Assembly (NCBI RefSeq): GCF_019947135.1
Contig: NZ_JAGSHT010000010.1
Coordinates: 186,001 to 250,000, forward strand
Source of the DNA: Occultella gossypii
GTDB lineage: Bacteria; Actinomycetota; Actinomycetes; Actinomycetales; Beutenbergiaceae
Length of the DNA: 64,000 nt
Direction of reading: 5' to 3'
Both the position numbers and the translations under genes were made by a program. The notes beneath the pieces are model-generated. The model ran no database searches and had not been told where the DNA came from. It saw only the letters and a list, made by a program, of their open reading frames with translations. Shown piece by piece: positions 41,564 to 50,105 of this stretch (the stretch's first letter is position 1; each line of letters opens with the position of its first letter).

Positions 41564-43032
41564 GCCGAGACGAGCCGTTCGACAACGAACGGGAGCCCGA
41601 GGCCGCCTCCAGCGACCCGTTCGCGGATGCGCCTCGGCGCACGGCTCCGGGCCGCAAGCCGGCCCGCGGCGCCAGCCGCGCCCGCACCGGCGGCTCGGCG
41701 CAGCCCGTGGCGGCCACCCGCGGAGGCGAACGCGCGAGCGCTCGGTCCGCTGCGCCGTCGGGAGGTTCCGCGCGCGTGCCGGAGCGCAGCGTGCGCCGCA
41801 CGCCGTCGGGCACCGGCAAGGCTTCCCGTCCGGCCGCCGGAGCCGACGCGCCGCCGCCCAGTTTCGCCCCCGGCTCGGGCGAACGCACCGACCGTCCGAG
41901 CGGCACCGGACCCCGCCCGTCCGCGAACGCGACCCGGGTGATGCCGGTGCAGGGTGGCGAGAGCACACCCCAGGTGCGGCGCCCGCAGCGCCCCGCCGGC
42001 GACCCGGCTCGGCGGGCGAGCGGCGCCCGCCCGCCGGGGAGCACCCGCCCGCCGGACGGTCCAGCGTCACAGACTGAGCCGAAGGCCCGCAAGCCGCGCC
42101 GGCGCGGGCGCCGGATCGTGGCCGTGCTCGCGGTCCTGCTCATCCTCGTGCTCGCCTGGCCGGTCGGCATGCTGGTCTGGGCGAACGGGAAGATCCAGCA
42201 CACCGACGCCCTCGCAGCCAGCACCCTGAGCACCCCCGGCACCACGTACCTGCTGGCCGGTTCGGACTCGCGTGCCGACGGCCAGCTCTCGGGCGACACC
42301 ACCGAGGGTCAGCGCACCGACACGATGATCCTGATCACGGTGCCGCCGAGCGGCGCGACCTCGATGATCTCGCTGCCCCGGGACACCTACGTCGACATCC
42401 CGGGCTACGGCGCGAACAAGCTCAACGCGGCGTACGCGTTCGGAGGACCGGAACTACTGGTCTCGACCGTGGAGGGGCTCACCGGCATCGAGGTCGACCA
42501 CTACGTGGAGATCGGGATGGGCGGGGTCGCGAACGTCGTGGACGCCGTCGGCGGCGTGGAGCTGTGCCTCGACTACGACGTGAGCGACGCGGACAGCGGC
42601 CTGGAGTGGACGGCCGGCTGCCACGTCGTGGACGGTGAGACCGCGCTCGCGTTCGCCCGGATGCGCAAGGCCGACCCGCTCGGCGACATCGGCCGCACCC
42701 AGCGCCAACAGCAGGTGATCCAGGCGGTGACCTCCGCCGTCGCACAGCCGTCCTTGGTGTTCCAGCCCGGTGAGCAGGTGCGCCTGGCCGACGCCGGCCT
42801 CGCTGCCCTGCTCGTCGACGAGAACACCGGCATCATCGACATGGCCCAGATGGCGCTCGCGTTCCGGGCGGCGACCGGGCCCGACGGCGTCCGCGGCGCA
42901 CCACCGATCTCCGACCTTGCTTACCGGCCGGGCGGTATCGGCGAGACCGTCCTGCTCGACCCGGACCGGGTGGACGCGTTCTTCGCCGCGGTGGCCGACG
43001 GCACGGTCACCACGGCGGACCTGAACTCCTAA
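41554..43032 (+). CDS. LCP family protein, third of three, with long disordered leader
   Basis: This 492-residue LytR-CpsA-Psr protein has ~180 residues of Arg/Pro/Ala-rich, probably disordered, cytoplasmic sequence before the single membrane helix (IVAVLAVLLILVLAWPVGML). The LCP domain has YLLAGSDSRADGQLSGDTTE, GQRTDTMILITVPPSGATSM, ISLPRDTYVDIPGYGANKLN and FARMRKADPLGDIGRTQRQQ. It lacks the extra cysteine loop of the first two and looks like a generic LCP, so it may serve a different polymer. Start GTG 41554 has GGGAG six bases upstream; GTG 41560 is an alternative. The DNA here is among the richest in G+C in the window. Confidence 0.92.
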   Translation: MRVSRDEPFDNEREPEAASSDPFADAPRRTAPGRKPARGASRARTGGSAQPVAATRGGERASARSAAPSGGSARVPERSVRRTPSGTGKASRPAAGADAPPPSFAPGSGERTDRPSGTGPRPSANATRVMPVQGGESTPQVRRPQRPAGDPARRASGARPPGSTRPPDGPASQTEPKARKPRRRGRRIVAVLAVLLILVLAWPVGMLVWANGKIQHTDALAASTLSTPGTTYLLAGSDSRADGQLSGDTTEGQRTDTMILITVPPSGATSMISLPRDTYVDIPGYGANKLNAAYAFGGPELLVSTVEGLTGIEVDHYVEIGMGGVANVVDAVGGVELCLDYDVSDADSGLEWTAGCHVVDGETALAFARMRKADPLGDIGRTQRQQQVIQAVTSAVAQPSLVFQPGEQVRLADAGLAALLVDENTGIIDMAQMALAFRAATGPDGVRGAPPISDLAYRPGGIGETVLLDPDRVDAFFAAVADGTVTTADLNS

Positions 43033-43082
43033 CGAGCCGGACCGGCGCGCCGGGACACACGCTCTATGGTTCGCTGGTCGGC

Positions 43083-43502
43083 ATGACCCATGTGAACGAT
43101 CCCGCCGTCGTGCGGCGGTTGCTGACCACCCCCGGCCGCTGGGCCGTCGTGGGCCTGTCCTCGAACACCGTACGCGCGGCGTACGGGGTCGCCCGCTATC
43201 TGCAAGGGAATCTCGGGCAGCAGATCGTGCCCGTGCACCCGAAGGCGGAGACCGTTCATGGCGAGCCCGGATACGCGACGCTCGCGGACGTACCGGGCGA
43301 CATCGACGTCGTCGACGTGTTCGTGAACGCCTCGCTCGCCGGTGACGTGGTGGACCAGGCGATCGCCCGCGGGGCCAAGGCGGTCTGGCTGCAGCTGGAC
43401 ATCATCGACGAGGCGGCCGCCCGCCGCGCGGCCGATGCCGGGCTGGACGTCGTGATGGACACCTGTCCGGCGATCGAGGGACCGCTGCTGGGGCTGGGCT
43501 GA
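43083..43502 (+). CDS. CoA-binding domain protein (YccU-like)
   Basis: This 139-residue small Rossmann protein has the succinyl-CoA-synthetase-alpha-type CoA-binding fold. RWAVVGLSSNTVRAAYGVAR holds the nucleotide loop, IVPVHPKAETVHGEPGYATL is the signature region, and VFVNASLAGDVVDQAI plus AVWLQLDII complete the fold, with a Cys-Pro near the end (VMDTCPAIEG). YccU-like proteins bind CoA; their physiological role is not settled. It stands alone: 50 bases separate it from the third LCP gene, and it converges on the next gene. The frame ends 24 bases before the converging stop. Confidence 0.88.
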   Translation: MTHVNDPAVVRRLLTTPGRWAVVGLSSNTVRAAYGVARYLQGNLGQQIVPVHPKAETVHGEPGYATLADVPGDIDVVDVFVNASLAGDVVDQAIARGAKAVWLQLDIIDEAAARRAADAGLDVVMDTCPAIEGPLLGLG

Positions 43503-43526
43503 CGGCTCGGTCGGGCCAGCCGCCCC

Positions 43527-44237
43527 TCAGCGCAGCAGGTAGCTGGTCGGCTTCCCGCCGGGCTTCGCGGAATCGATCACCACGGCCCCGTCGCTCAGCT
43601 CGGTGCCGGTGCCGAGCATCGGTCCCTGGGGCGTGCCAGGGAAGATCTGGGACAGCGGCACCAGGCCGCCGACCACCCCGGCCCTGCGCGCGGCCTTCTC
43701 CCACTCGGTGACCTGAGGCCCGGCCTGGACGACCTGGCGCTGGATCGCCTGGGCCAGGTCCGCATTCGCCTGCACGCTGAGCGAGGGGTGGGTGAGGATC
43801 TGCACGGGCCGCGGCGGGGACTTGCGGTCCGCGCGGACGCTGAGCCCGATCGGGGTGCCGATCGCCACGTAACCGCGGCGGCGGAACGCGTCGTAGAGCT
43901 TGCGCTGTGCCGCCTGACGCGAGATCAGTGCGTACCCGAGCACGAGCAGCCCGAGGGTGACGAGAACAACGGGCCCGTAGACGACCAGGTACAGCCAGTA
44001 GGAGACCGCCTGGCCCTCACCGTTGGTGGACCAGAACACCCGCCAGAACAGCGGTGAGCCGATGGTCGAGAGGTCGTTGTCGAGGGTGCGGAGCGTGGAG
44101 CGCAGGTTCCACAGCGCGAGCAGGCCCCCGAGAACCAGGCACATGGTCCCGAAGGCGGTGGAGCCGCGGCTGATCTTGACCCGCTTGGCGAACTGCCTGG
44201 GATCGCTCAGTTCCTGGTGCAGGGTGGTGATCGACAT
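43527..44237 (-). CDS. Membrane protein of unknown function
   Basis: This 236-residue protein has two clear membrane helices (FGTMCLVLGGLLALWNL and YWLYLVVYGPVVLVTLGLLV) and a cytoplasmic C-terminal half with LYDAFRRRGYVAIGTPIGLS and PVQILTHPSLSVQANADLAQ. I do not recognise the family; similar two-helix proteins of unknown role are common in Micrococcales genomes. ATG 44237 has no ribosome site but a TACTCT box eight bases upstream. The frame extends to 44711 opposite the lipoprotein gene, which I treat as chance. The neighbours give no functional link. Confidence 0.75.
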   Translation of the reverse strand: MSITTLHQELSDPRQFAKRVKISRGSTAFGTMCLVLGGLLALWNLRSTLRTLDNDLSTIGSPLFWRVFWSTNGEGQAVSYWLYLVVYGPVVLVTLGLLVLGYALISRQAAQRKLYDAFRRRGYVAIGTPIGLSVRADRKSPPRPVQILTHPSLSVQANADLAQAIQRQVVQAGPQVTEWEKAARRAGVVGGLVPLSQIFPGTPQGPMLGTGTELSDGAVVIDSAKPGGKPTSYLLR

Positions 44238-44245
44238 GGCTCGGG

Positions 44246-44251
44246 AGAGTA
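44246..44251 (-). promoter_or_regulatory. -10 box of the 43527-44237 gene, leaderless
   Basis: TACTCT on the minus strand ends eight bases before ATG 44237, and no ribosome site is present. Confidence 0.4.
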
Positions 44252-44336
44252 GCGGAAGCCGCGCGGGCGCTGCTCGGACGTACCAGGGACAGGACCGCCC
44301 CTCACGCATGGGGCGATGACCCACGGCGGGCGCGTC

Positions 44337-44342
44337 TATCGT
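44337..44342 (+). promoter_or_regulatory. -10 box of the lipoprotein gene, leaderless
   Basis: TATCGT ends seven bases before ATG 44350. This supports ATG 44350 over the in-frame GTG at 44341, which overlaps the box. Confidence 0.4.
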
Positions 44343-44349
44343 GGAGTCC

Positions 44350-44796
44350 ATGGCCACCACCCCGCTCCGGTCCCGGATCGCCGCCCTGCTGCTGGCTCTG
44401 CTCGCAGGAGTCGGCGTAGGCGCCCTCAGCGGCTGCGACGCGATCTCCGGTGCCGCCGGGGACGCCGTCGAACGCGCCATCGAGGAGGCCGTGGACGGCC
44501 TCGACCTCAGCGACGGGCTGCCCGAGGGCTTCCCCGCGGAGGTCGTCGTGGTGGAGGGCCCGGCCCGTGGCGCGGCCCGCACCGACGCCGACGGCGTCAC
44601 CACCTGGGTGGCGCTGGTGACGGCGGCCGACTCCGGCACCGTCGCGCGCAGCACCCTGGAGGACGCGGGCTTCGAGGTCGACAACGTGGTCACCCACGAC
44701 GCCGGGCTCATCGCTCAGCTCAGCTCCGACGCCCACGACGTGAAACTGATCGCCTCCGACACCCGGGTGGTCTACGTGGTGACGCCGGTCGGCTGA
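44350..44796 (+). CDS. Small lipoprotein of unknown function
   Basis: This 148-residue protein has a lipoprotein signal peptide: RSRIAALLLALLAGVGVGAL followed by the lipobox LSGC, with the lipidated Cys at residue 29. The mature part has a helix rich in Ala/Glu (AAGDAVERAIEEAVDGLDLS), then a beta-rich domain (AEVVVVEGPARGAART, TTWVALVTAADSGTVAR, VRYVVTPVG-like end), about the size of a small ligand-binding or assembly lipoprotein. I do not recognise the family. It is monocistronic, with a leaderless-type promoter. The next gene begins 89 bases later. Confidence 0.78.
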   Translation: MATTPLRSRIAALLLALLAGVGVGALSGCDAISGAAGDAVERAIEEAVDGLDLSDGLPEGFPAEVVVVEGPARGAARTDADGVTTWVALVTAADSGTVARSTLEDAGFEVDNVVTHDAGLIAQLSSDAHDVKLIASDTRVVYVVTPVG

Positions 44797-44885
44797 GGGC
44801 GCCGGGATCACCGGAGTGGCATCGCCACGGGCGCGACTCGCCGCCGCTAAGGTCGGAGGATCCGCAGCACCTGTAGGAGCCCGTT

Positions 44886-45674
44886 ATGAGCAGTCAGACC
44901 GACGATGGTCACGGCTCGATCCGGGGTGCGTCGCCGGCTCCTGACGACGGTGCCCGCGACCTGGATCTGCGCGCCCTCATCGTCATCCTGATGGCGGGCA
45001 CCCTCGCCCTCGTCGCGATCAACCTGGTGCTGAAGGCGCTGTCCACGCCCGAGCGCCCGGCGCCGTACGTGGGCCTGTTCGACGTGAACCTCGAGACGAA
45101 CATCCCCACGATGTGGAACGCTGCGCTGCTGCTCGGCGTCGGGACCGCGTGTCTGCTCGTCGCGGGACTGGAGCAACGCCGGCGACGGACCGGCTGGATC
45201 GTCGCGGCGGTCCTCAGCCTGGCCCTGGCCACCGACGAGGTGCTCAAGCTGCACGAGCGGCTGCGCACGGTGGGCGCCTGGCTGCTCGAGAACACGCCGG
45301 CTTCCCTTCCCACGTACTCCTGGGTGTTGCCCGGCCTGGTGGTGGCGCTCGGCGGAATCGCGTTGGTCTGGTGGTGGACCGCCCGCAAACCGCACCACAC
45401 GTCCTGGCTGCTCCGGATCGCAGTGCTCCTGTACGGCCTCGGAGCCGTGGTGGTCGAGGCGTTCTCCGGATGGATCGAGGGCGCCTACGGGGTCGGTGCC
45501 GCCTATGCCGCGGTGACGGCCCTGGAGGAGGGTCTGGAGATGAGCGCCTGCATCGTTGCCGTCGTGGCCGCCCTGAGGATGCTCCGGGTCCTGGACCTGC
45601 AGTCCGGGCCGCGGGCGTTCTTCATCCCCGAGGCAGACCCGGGTGCGGCGGCCCCGGTAGCCGCCGGCGCCTAG
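44886..45674 (+). CDS. Polytopic membrane protein of unknown function
   Basis: This 262-residue protein has six to seven hydrophobic segments: IVILMAGTLALVAINLVL, MWNAALLLGVGTACLLVAGL, WIVAAVLSLALATDEVLKL, WVLPGLVVALGGIALVWWW, LLRIAVLLYGLGAVVVEAFS and ALEEGLEMSACIVAVVAAL. Acidic and His residues inside the helices (LATDEVLKLHERL, TALEEGLEMS) recall metal- or quinone-handling membrane proteins, but I cannot name a family. ATG 44886 has GTAGGAG upstream. It converges on the DUF1361 gene after eight bases. Confidence 0.78.
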   Translation: MSSQTDDGHGSIRGASPAPDDGARDLDLRALIVILMAGTLALVAINLVLKALSTPERPAPYVGLFDVNLETNIPTMWNAALLLGVGTACLLVAGLEQRRRRTGWIVAAVLSLALATDEVLKLHERLRTVGAWLLENTPASLPTYSWVLPGLVVALGGIALVWWWTARKPHHTSWLLRIAVLLYGLGAVVVEAFSGWIEGAYGVGAAYAAVTALEEGLEMSACIVAVVAALRMLRVLDLQSGPRAFFIPEADPGAAAPVAAGA

Positions 45675-45681
45675 TGCGCGC

Positions 45682-46398
45682 TCATGACCCGCGGGCGTGC
45701 TCGATCAGGATCAGACCCTCGATCACCGGGCCGGCGACCGCCAGGTACATCAGCCCCAGGAACAGCGTGTACAGCACGACGAAGGCCACACTGCTGCGCA
45801 GCCGGCCGGGCTCACGCAGGTGCGTGGCCACCTTGCGCACCAGCGCGGGCGGGTGCCGCACGTCCCAGCTGTTCAGCCGCACGTACCGGCCCAGGTACAT
45901 CCCGAACGAGACCGCGAGCAGGATCGCCACCACGATCAGCCTGGGCACGGCGGCCTGCAGCGGCGCCGCCACGTCCCCGTAGACCAGCAGCACGAACAGC
46001 AGCTGGGCCAGGAACACGTTGAGCACGGTGTTCAGCACCCCGGACATCGCGAGCGTGATCACCTGCACCACGTCGAACCACATCGGCACGCTCTCCTGCT
46101 CGCGCCGGTGGGACATGTTGAGCTCGGTGATGAGGTAGCCGGCGTTCGGCAGCAGGAGCAGCCAGACCACCCCGAGGACCAGACCGACGGCCAGCGCGAG
46201 CCAGCCCTGCACCAGCGCGACCAGGATCGGCACCACGAACACGAGCGCGCCCATCAGCAGCACCGGCGCGACCGAGAGCATCACGTTCCACAGCATCGGC
46301 GTGTAGAGCCGTGCCCGGAACATCGGGCCGCGCAGCAGGATCAGGGCGAGCGCGAACACGTTCATGCCCGCGACACCGACGAGCAGGCTGGTCAGCAT
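45682..46398 (-). CDS. DUF1361 membrane protein
   Basis: This 238-residue protein has about seven hydrophobic segments and the family's two marker motifs: LLLPNAGYLITELNMSHRR in the middle and GMYLGRYVRLNSWDVRHPP near the end. DUF1361 proteins are widespread membrane proteins of unknown function. AAGGAG lies ten bases before ATG 46398. It is followed on the same strand 33 bases downstream of purE and may be read from the purK promoter. Confidence 0.88.
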   Translation of the reverse strand: MLTSLLVGVAGMNVFALALILLRGPMFRARLYTPMLWNVMLSVAPVLLMGALVFVVPILVALVQGWLALAVGLVLGVVWLLLLPNAGYLITELNMSHRREQESVPMWFDVVQVITLAMSGVLNTVLNVFLAQLLFVLLVYGDVAAPLQAAVPRLIVVAILLAVSFGMYLGRYVRLNSWDVRHPPALVRKVATHLREPGRLRSSVAFVVLYTLFLGLMYLAVAGPVIEGLILIEHARGS

Positions 46399-46431
46399 GG
46401 GCGCCCTGCTCCTTCGACCGGGCCGGCCGGC

Positions 46432-46956
46432 TCAGGCGCCGAAGCCGGTGCGCTGCGTGCGCGAGGCGCGCAGCCGCGCGCCCTTGTCCAGGGCGGCCTG
46501 ACGCAACCCCTCCTGGAAGGTGACCATCTTCTCGCGGAGCGCGGCGGCGCCGTCGTCGGCCCCGGCGGCGAGGATCCGTACGGCGAGCAGCCCGGCGTTG
46601 CGGGCCCCACCCACGGACACGGTCGCCACCGGCACCCCGGCCGGCATCTGCACGATGGACAGCAGCGAGTCCATCCCGTCCAGGTGCTTGAGCGGCACCG
46701 GCACCCCGATCACGGGCAGCGGTGTGACGGACGCGAGCATCCCGGGCAGGTGCGCGGCTCCCCCGGCGCCGGCGATGATCACGCCGACCCCCCGCCCGGC
46801 GGCCTCCTGGCCGAACGCGATCATGTCCTGCGGCATCCGGTGGGCCGAGATCACGTCCACCTCGGGTTCGAGACCGAACTCCGCGAGCGCATCGGCGGCC
46901 TCCTTCATCACGGGCCAGTCCGAATCGGAGCCCATCACCACGGCGACGGTATTCAT
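46432..46956 (-). CDS. purE: N5-carboxyaminoimidazole ribonucleotide mutase
   Basis: This 174-residue class I PurE converts N5-CAIR to CAIR in de novo purine synthesis. [17 protein letters not shown] at the start, [11 protein letters not shown], and [20 protein letters not shown] with [18 protein letters not shown] are the family's substrate-binding motifs, including the active-site His in SAHR. The length is normal (about 160-175) and it works as an octamer. GGGAGG lies before ATG 46956. It overlaps the purK stop by four bases (ATGA), so the two enzymes of consecutive steps are made together. Confidence 0.96.
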   Translation of the reverse strand: MNTVAVVMGSDSDWPVMKEAADALAEFGLEPEVDVISAHRMPQDMIAFGQEAAGRGVGVIIAGAGGAAHLPGMLASVTPLPVIGVPVPLKHLDGMDSLLSIVQMPAGVPVATVSVGGARNAGLLAVRILAAGADDGAAALREKMVTFQEGLRQAALDKGARLRASRTQRTGFGA

Positions 46957-48086
46957 GCGGGGGTCCCTCCCAGGATCGTGGTTGCGGCACGGGCCCGACG
47001 GCGGACCTCGGCCAGGTCCGTGCCGGTCACCGTCACGTGGCCCAGTTTGCGGCCCGGACGGACCGACTTGCCGTAGAGGTGCACCTTCGCGTCCGGGAAG
47101 GTCGCCATCAGCTCCGGGTAGGCCGAGGCCGGGTCCACGAGCTCGGAGCCGAGCAGGTTCACCATGACCGACCACGGCGCGGTGGCGCTGGTGTCCCCGA
47201 GCGGCAGGTCGAGCACGGCCCGCAGGTGCTGCTCGAACTGGCTGGTCACGGAGCCGTCGAGGCTGAAGTGGCCGCTGTTGTGCGGGCGCATCGCGAGCTC
47301 GTTGACGAGCAGCACGCCGTCGGCAGCCTCGAACATCTCGACGGCGAGTACCCCGGTCACGTCCAGGCCCTCGGCGATCGTGCGGGCGATGTCCAGCGCA
47401 TCCTCGGCCACGTGGACGGGCAGGTCCGGCGCCGGGGCGATCACCTCGGCACACACCCCGTTCGCCTGGATGGTCTCCACCACCGGCCAGGTGGCCACCT
47501 GCCCGCTCGGCCGGCGCGCGACGAGCGCGGCCAGCTCCCGGCGGAAGGCGACGCGCTCCTCGACGAGGATCTGCCCGTGGTCGGTATCGAACCAGTGCGC
47601 CGCCTCGGCGGCGTCGTGCACCACGAGCACGCCCTTGCCGTCGTAGCCGCCGACCGGGATCTTCGCGATCACCGGCCAGCCGACGCGGTCGCCGAACGCG
47701 GTCAGCTCCGCGGGGGTGGCAACCGCCGCCCATCGCGGGCACGGCACCCCGAGCTCGGTGAGCCGGGTGCGCATGACGATCTTGTCCTGGGCATGCCGGA
47801 GGGCCCCCGGGCCGGGCTGGACGTTCACGCCGTCGGCGATGAGCCGGGTGAGCAGGTCCTGCGGCACGTGCTCGTGCTCGAACGTGAGCACGTCGGCGCC
47901 CGCCGCGACCGCGGCGACTGCCTCGAGGTCCCCCGCCGCGCCCACCGGAGCGTCCGGAATGACCTGCGCCGCCGCGCCGTCGGCCGCTTCCACGAGCGCG
48001 CGCAGATGGATCTGCAGCGCCCCCGCCGGCTCGGCCATCATGCGTGCCAACTGCCCGCCCCCGACGACGGCTACCACTGGTCCCAT
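46953..48086 (-). CDS. purK: N5-carboxyaminoimidazole ribonucleotide synthase
   Basis: This 377-residue ATP-grasp enzyme makes N5-CAIR from AIR, bicarbonate and [23 protein letters not shown] opens the preATP-grasp domain; [84 protein letters not shown] and [20 protein letters not shown] follow in the usual order. The frame continues to 48467, but ATG 48086 starts at the first strand and lies eight bases after a TACGCT box, so it is probably leaderless. It is divergent from the GtrA gene over 34 bases. Confidence 0.96.
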   Translation of the reverse strand: MGPVVAVVGGGQLARMMAEPAGALQIHLRALVEAADGAAAQVIPDAPVGAAGDLEAVAAVAAGADVLTFEHEHVPQDLLTRLIADGVNVQPGPGALRHAQDKIVMRTRLTELGVPCPRWAAVATPAELTAFGDRVGWPVIAKIPVGGYDGKGVLVVHDAAEAAHWFDTDHGQILVEERVAFRRELAALVARRPSGQVATWPVVETIQANGVCAEVIAPAPDLPVHVAEDALDIARTIAEGLDVTGVLAVEMFEAADGVLLVNELAMRPHNSGHFSLDGSVTSQFEQHLRAVLDLPLGDTSATAPWSVMVNLLGSELVDPASAYPELMATFPDAKVHLYGKSVRPGRKLGHVTVTGTDLAEVRRRARAATTILGGTPA

Positions 48087-48094
48087 GGGGGTCC

Positions 48095-48100
48095 AGCGTA
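48095..48100 (-). promoter_or_regulatory. -10 box of purK-purE, leaderless
   Basis: TACGCT on the minus strand ends eight bases before ATG 48086. It lies back to back with the plus-strand box at 48109 in a 34-base gap. Confidence 0.4.
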
Positions 48101-48108
48101 ATGGCGGG

Positions 48109-48114
48109 TATCCT
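48109..48114 (+). promoter_or_regulatory. -10 box of the GtrA gene, leaderless
   Basis: TATCCT ends six bases before GTG 48121, with no ribosome site between. Confidence 0.42.
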
Positions 48115-48120
48115 CGACTG

Positions 48121-48690
48121 GTGACCTCGTCCCCATCCGCGGCTCCGAACGAGACGCCCCGAGCCGTGCCGATGTGGCGCGACCGGGCCCGTCTGTGGGC
48201 CTGGTTCAGCGAGATGATGCGGTTCGGGACCGTCGGGCTGATCGCCTTCGTGGTGGACACCGGGCTGTTCAACCTGCTCCGGTTCGGCCCCGGCGAGCTG
48301 CTCGGGCACAAGCCGCTGACGGCGAAGGTCGTCTCCGTCACGGTGGCGGTGCTCGTCGCGTGGCTGGGCAACCGGTACTGGACGTTCGCCGCCAAACGCA
48401 GCCGGGAGACCGCCGCTGCCCGCAGCCGCGAACTCATGCAGTTCGCCCTGGTGAACGTGGCCGGCATGGCTATCGGCGTCGGCTGCCTGGCCGTCTCGCA
48501 CTACCTGCTGGGGTTCACGTCACCGCTCGCGGACAACATCTCCGCCAACGGGGTCGGCCTCGTGCTTGGCACGATCTTCCGGTACCTCGCCTACCGGTAC
48601 TGGGTGTTCACGAGCGTGACGGACGCGGACGCCGAGCAGGCGGACATCCCGGCCGCTGCCCGTGCCCCCCAGGCCGACCTCCCCCGCTGA
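48121..48690 (+). CDS. GtrA family membrane protein (lipid-linked sugar flippase)
   Basis: This is a 189-residue protein with four membrane helices: [59 protein letters not shown] and [20 protein letters not shown]. The repeated N-R-Y-W-T-F / Y-R-Y-W-V-F ends mark GtrA. GtrA proteins are thought to flip polyprenyl-phosphate-linked sugars for wall polymer decoration, so it may supply the GT2/DUF6541 module at 35.6-38.8 kb. The frame runs open from 47716, antisense to purK; GTG 48121 with its -10 box gives the normal GtrA length. Confidence 0.88.
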   Translation: MTSSPSAAPNETPRAVPMWRDRARLWAWFSEMMRFGTVGLIAFVVDTGLFNLLRFGPGELLGHKPLTAKVVSVTVAVLVAWLGNRYWTFAAKRSRETAAARSRELMQFALVNVAGMAIGVGCLAVSHYLLGFTSPLADNISANGVGLVLGTIFRYLAYRYWVFTSVTDADAEQADIPAAARAPQADLPR

Positions 48691-48691
48691 C

Positions 48692-48756
48692 ACAGAACCT
48701 TGTTCCTGAGACAGACGGGTACAAAGTTCTGACTCAGGCGTAACCCTCTGTCTCAG
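48692..48756. terminator. Nested inverted repeats between convergent genes (bidirectional terminator or REP-like element)
   Basis: Two stems share this 83-base gap between the GtrA and histidine kinase stops. CAGAACCTTGT (48692-48702) pairs with ACAAAGTTCTG (48721-48731) with one mismatch, and CTGAGACAGA (48706-48715) pairs with TCTGTCTCAG (48747-48756). No T-run follows. The alternative pairings look like a mobile-palindrome type repeat or a Rho-independent-like bidirectional stop. Confidence 0.55.
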
Positions 48757-48772
48757 CGGCCGCGGCCCCGCC

Positions 48773-50104
48773 TCAGCGGCGTCGACGCCGGCGGCCGACC
48801 ACCACGAGCGCGCCGGGCGGCAACACGACGTCGGGGTCGAGCCGGGGCGGCACCGCGTTCAGGAAGATCGCGAAGACCGGCGGGCGCCGCTGCGCGAGCT
48901 CCAGCCGCCCACCGTCGGCGGTGACGAGCGTGCGGGCCAGGCCGAGCCCGAGGCCGGTGCCCTTGCCGGAGGTGACGTGCCTGTCGAAGATCTTCGGCGC
49001 CAGCTCGTCGCTGACCCCCGGGCCGTCGTCGGCCACCTCGATCACCACCCCGCTCTCGGCGCTGTCCCGGGTCGGTCGGACCCGGACCTCGGTGGTACCG
49101 GCGCCGTACTTGAGGGAGTTCTCCAGCAGCGTCGACAGGACCTGGGCGAGGGCGCCCGGGGTGGCCAGCACGGCGGCGTCGCCCGGGTCGCCGAACGTGA
49201 GGGTGCGCCTGGCCCGCTTGAACGTCGGGACCCATTCCTCCTGCTGCTGGGCGAAGATGTCGGCGACGTGCAGGGCCTCGGTGGTGCCGCCGTCGGCCTT
49301 GCGGGCGGACTTGAGCAGGTCGTCCACGACGTGCACCAGGCGCTCCACCTGGTCGAGCGAGATCCGCGCCTCCTCCCGCACCTCCTCGTCCTCGGAGAGC
49401 ATCTGGATCTCCTCGAGGCGCATCGAGAGGGCCGTGAGCGGGGTCCGCAGCTGGTGACTGACGTTCGCGGCGAACTGGCGCTCGGCGGCGATCCGGCCGG
49501 CGAGCCGGTCGCTGGTGCGGCTGAGCTCGGCGGCGACCAGGTCGATCTCCTCGACCCCGGACTTCTCCATCCGGGGGCGCACCTGGCCGGACCCGATCTG
49601 CTCGGCGGAGGCGGCCAGGTAGATCAGTGGAGCGGCGAGCCGGCGGGCCGACCACACCGCCACCAGCGCGGCCACGCCGAACGCGACCACGGAGGCGATG
49701 ATCACGAGGATCACCACCTGGGCGCCGCGCCAGAAGAGGGCGGACGCAGCGATCGCGACCTCGACCCGGGCGCCCGAAGGTGTGTTCTGCGAGACCGAGA
49801 ACGTCTTGTCGTCGATCTCCGGCCCGGCACTGTAGACGGTGCCGTCGACGTCCGTCACGGTGATCCGGACCGGGATCCCGGACTCCTCGTCGACGACCCA
49901 GCGCTCGAGCATCTCGTCGTCGAGAGGCGTCTCGAACGCGATCCGGGTCTCCACGGCGCGCGAGACCGACTGGGTCCGCAGCTGCATGTTCTGCGCCACG
50001 CTCTCGCGGACCATCAGTGCTCCGAAGACCGCCATCGGGCCGCCGAGCAGGAGCACCGCGACGGTGACCGCCGCGATGGTCGCGGTCAGGACACGTCTTC
50101 GCAG
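48773..50104 (-). CDS. Two-component sensor histidine kinase, probable CTG start
   Basis: This is a membrane sensor kinase of about 443 residues. It has an N-terminal helix (RVLTATIAAVTVAVLLLGG), a ~75-residue extracytoplasmic sensor region with VTVTD-type beta strands, a second helix (VVILVIIASVVAFGVAALVA), a HAMP linker, the phospho-acceptor SHQLRTPLTAL (His217) and an ATPase domain with LLENSLKYG, DDGPGV and GKGTGLGLGLA. ATG and GTG are absent where the protein should begin; the first GTG (50056) would remove half of the first helix. CTG 50104, one base after the regulator's stop and behind GGGGAG, gives a normal MRRRVLTAT start. The basic C-terminal tail (GRRRRRR) is unusual. The signal is unknown. 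Confidence 0.88.
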   Translation of the reverse strand: MRRRVLTATIAAVTVAVLLLGGPMAVFGALMVRESVAQNMQLRTQSVSRAVETRIAFETPLDDEMLERWVVDEESGIPVRITVTDVDGTVYSAGPEIDDKTFSVSQNTPSGARVEVAIAASALFWRGAQVVILVIIASVVAFGVAALVAVWSARRLAAPLIYLAASAEQIGSGQVRPRMEKSGVEEIDLVAAELSRTSDRLAGRIAAERQFAANVSHQLRTPLTALSMRLEEIQMLSEDEEVREEARISLDQVERLVHVVDDLLKSARKADGGTTEALHVADIFAQQQEEWVPTFKRARRTLTFGDPGDAAVLATPGALAQVLSTLLENSLKYGAGTTEVRVRPTRDSAESGVVIEVADDGPGVSDELAPKIFDRHVTSGKGTGLGLGLARTLVTADGGRLELAQRRPPVFAIFLNAVPPRLDPDVVLPPGALVVVGRRRRRR

Positions 50105-50105
50105 G

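Noticed and set aside
40000-42070. Long minus-strand frame across the LCP genes
   Set aside because: Antisense to three certain LCP genes; typical third-position G+C shadow.
47037-48101. Plus-strand frame opposite purK
   Set aside because: purK is unambiguous on the minus strand and the plus translation shows no domain.
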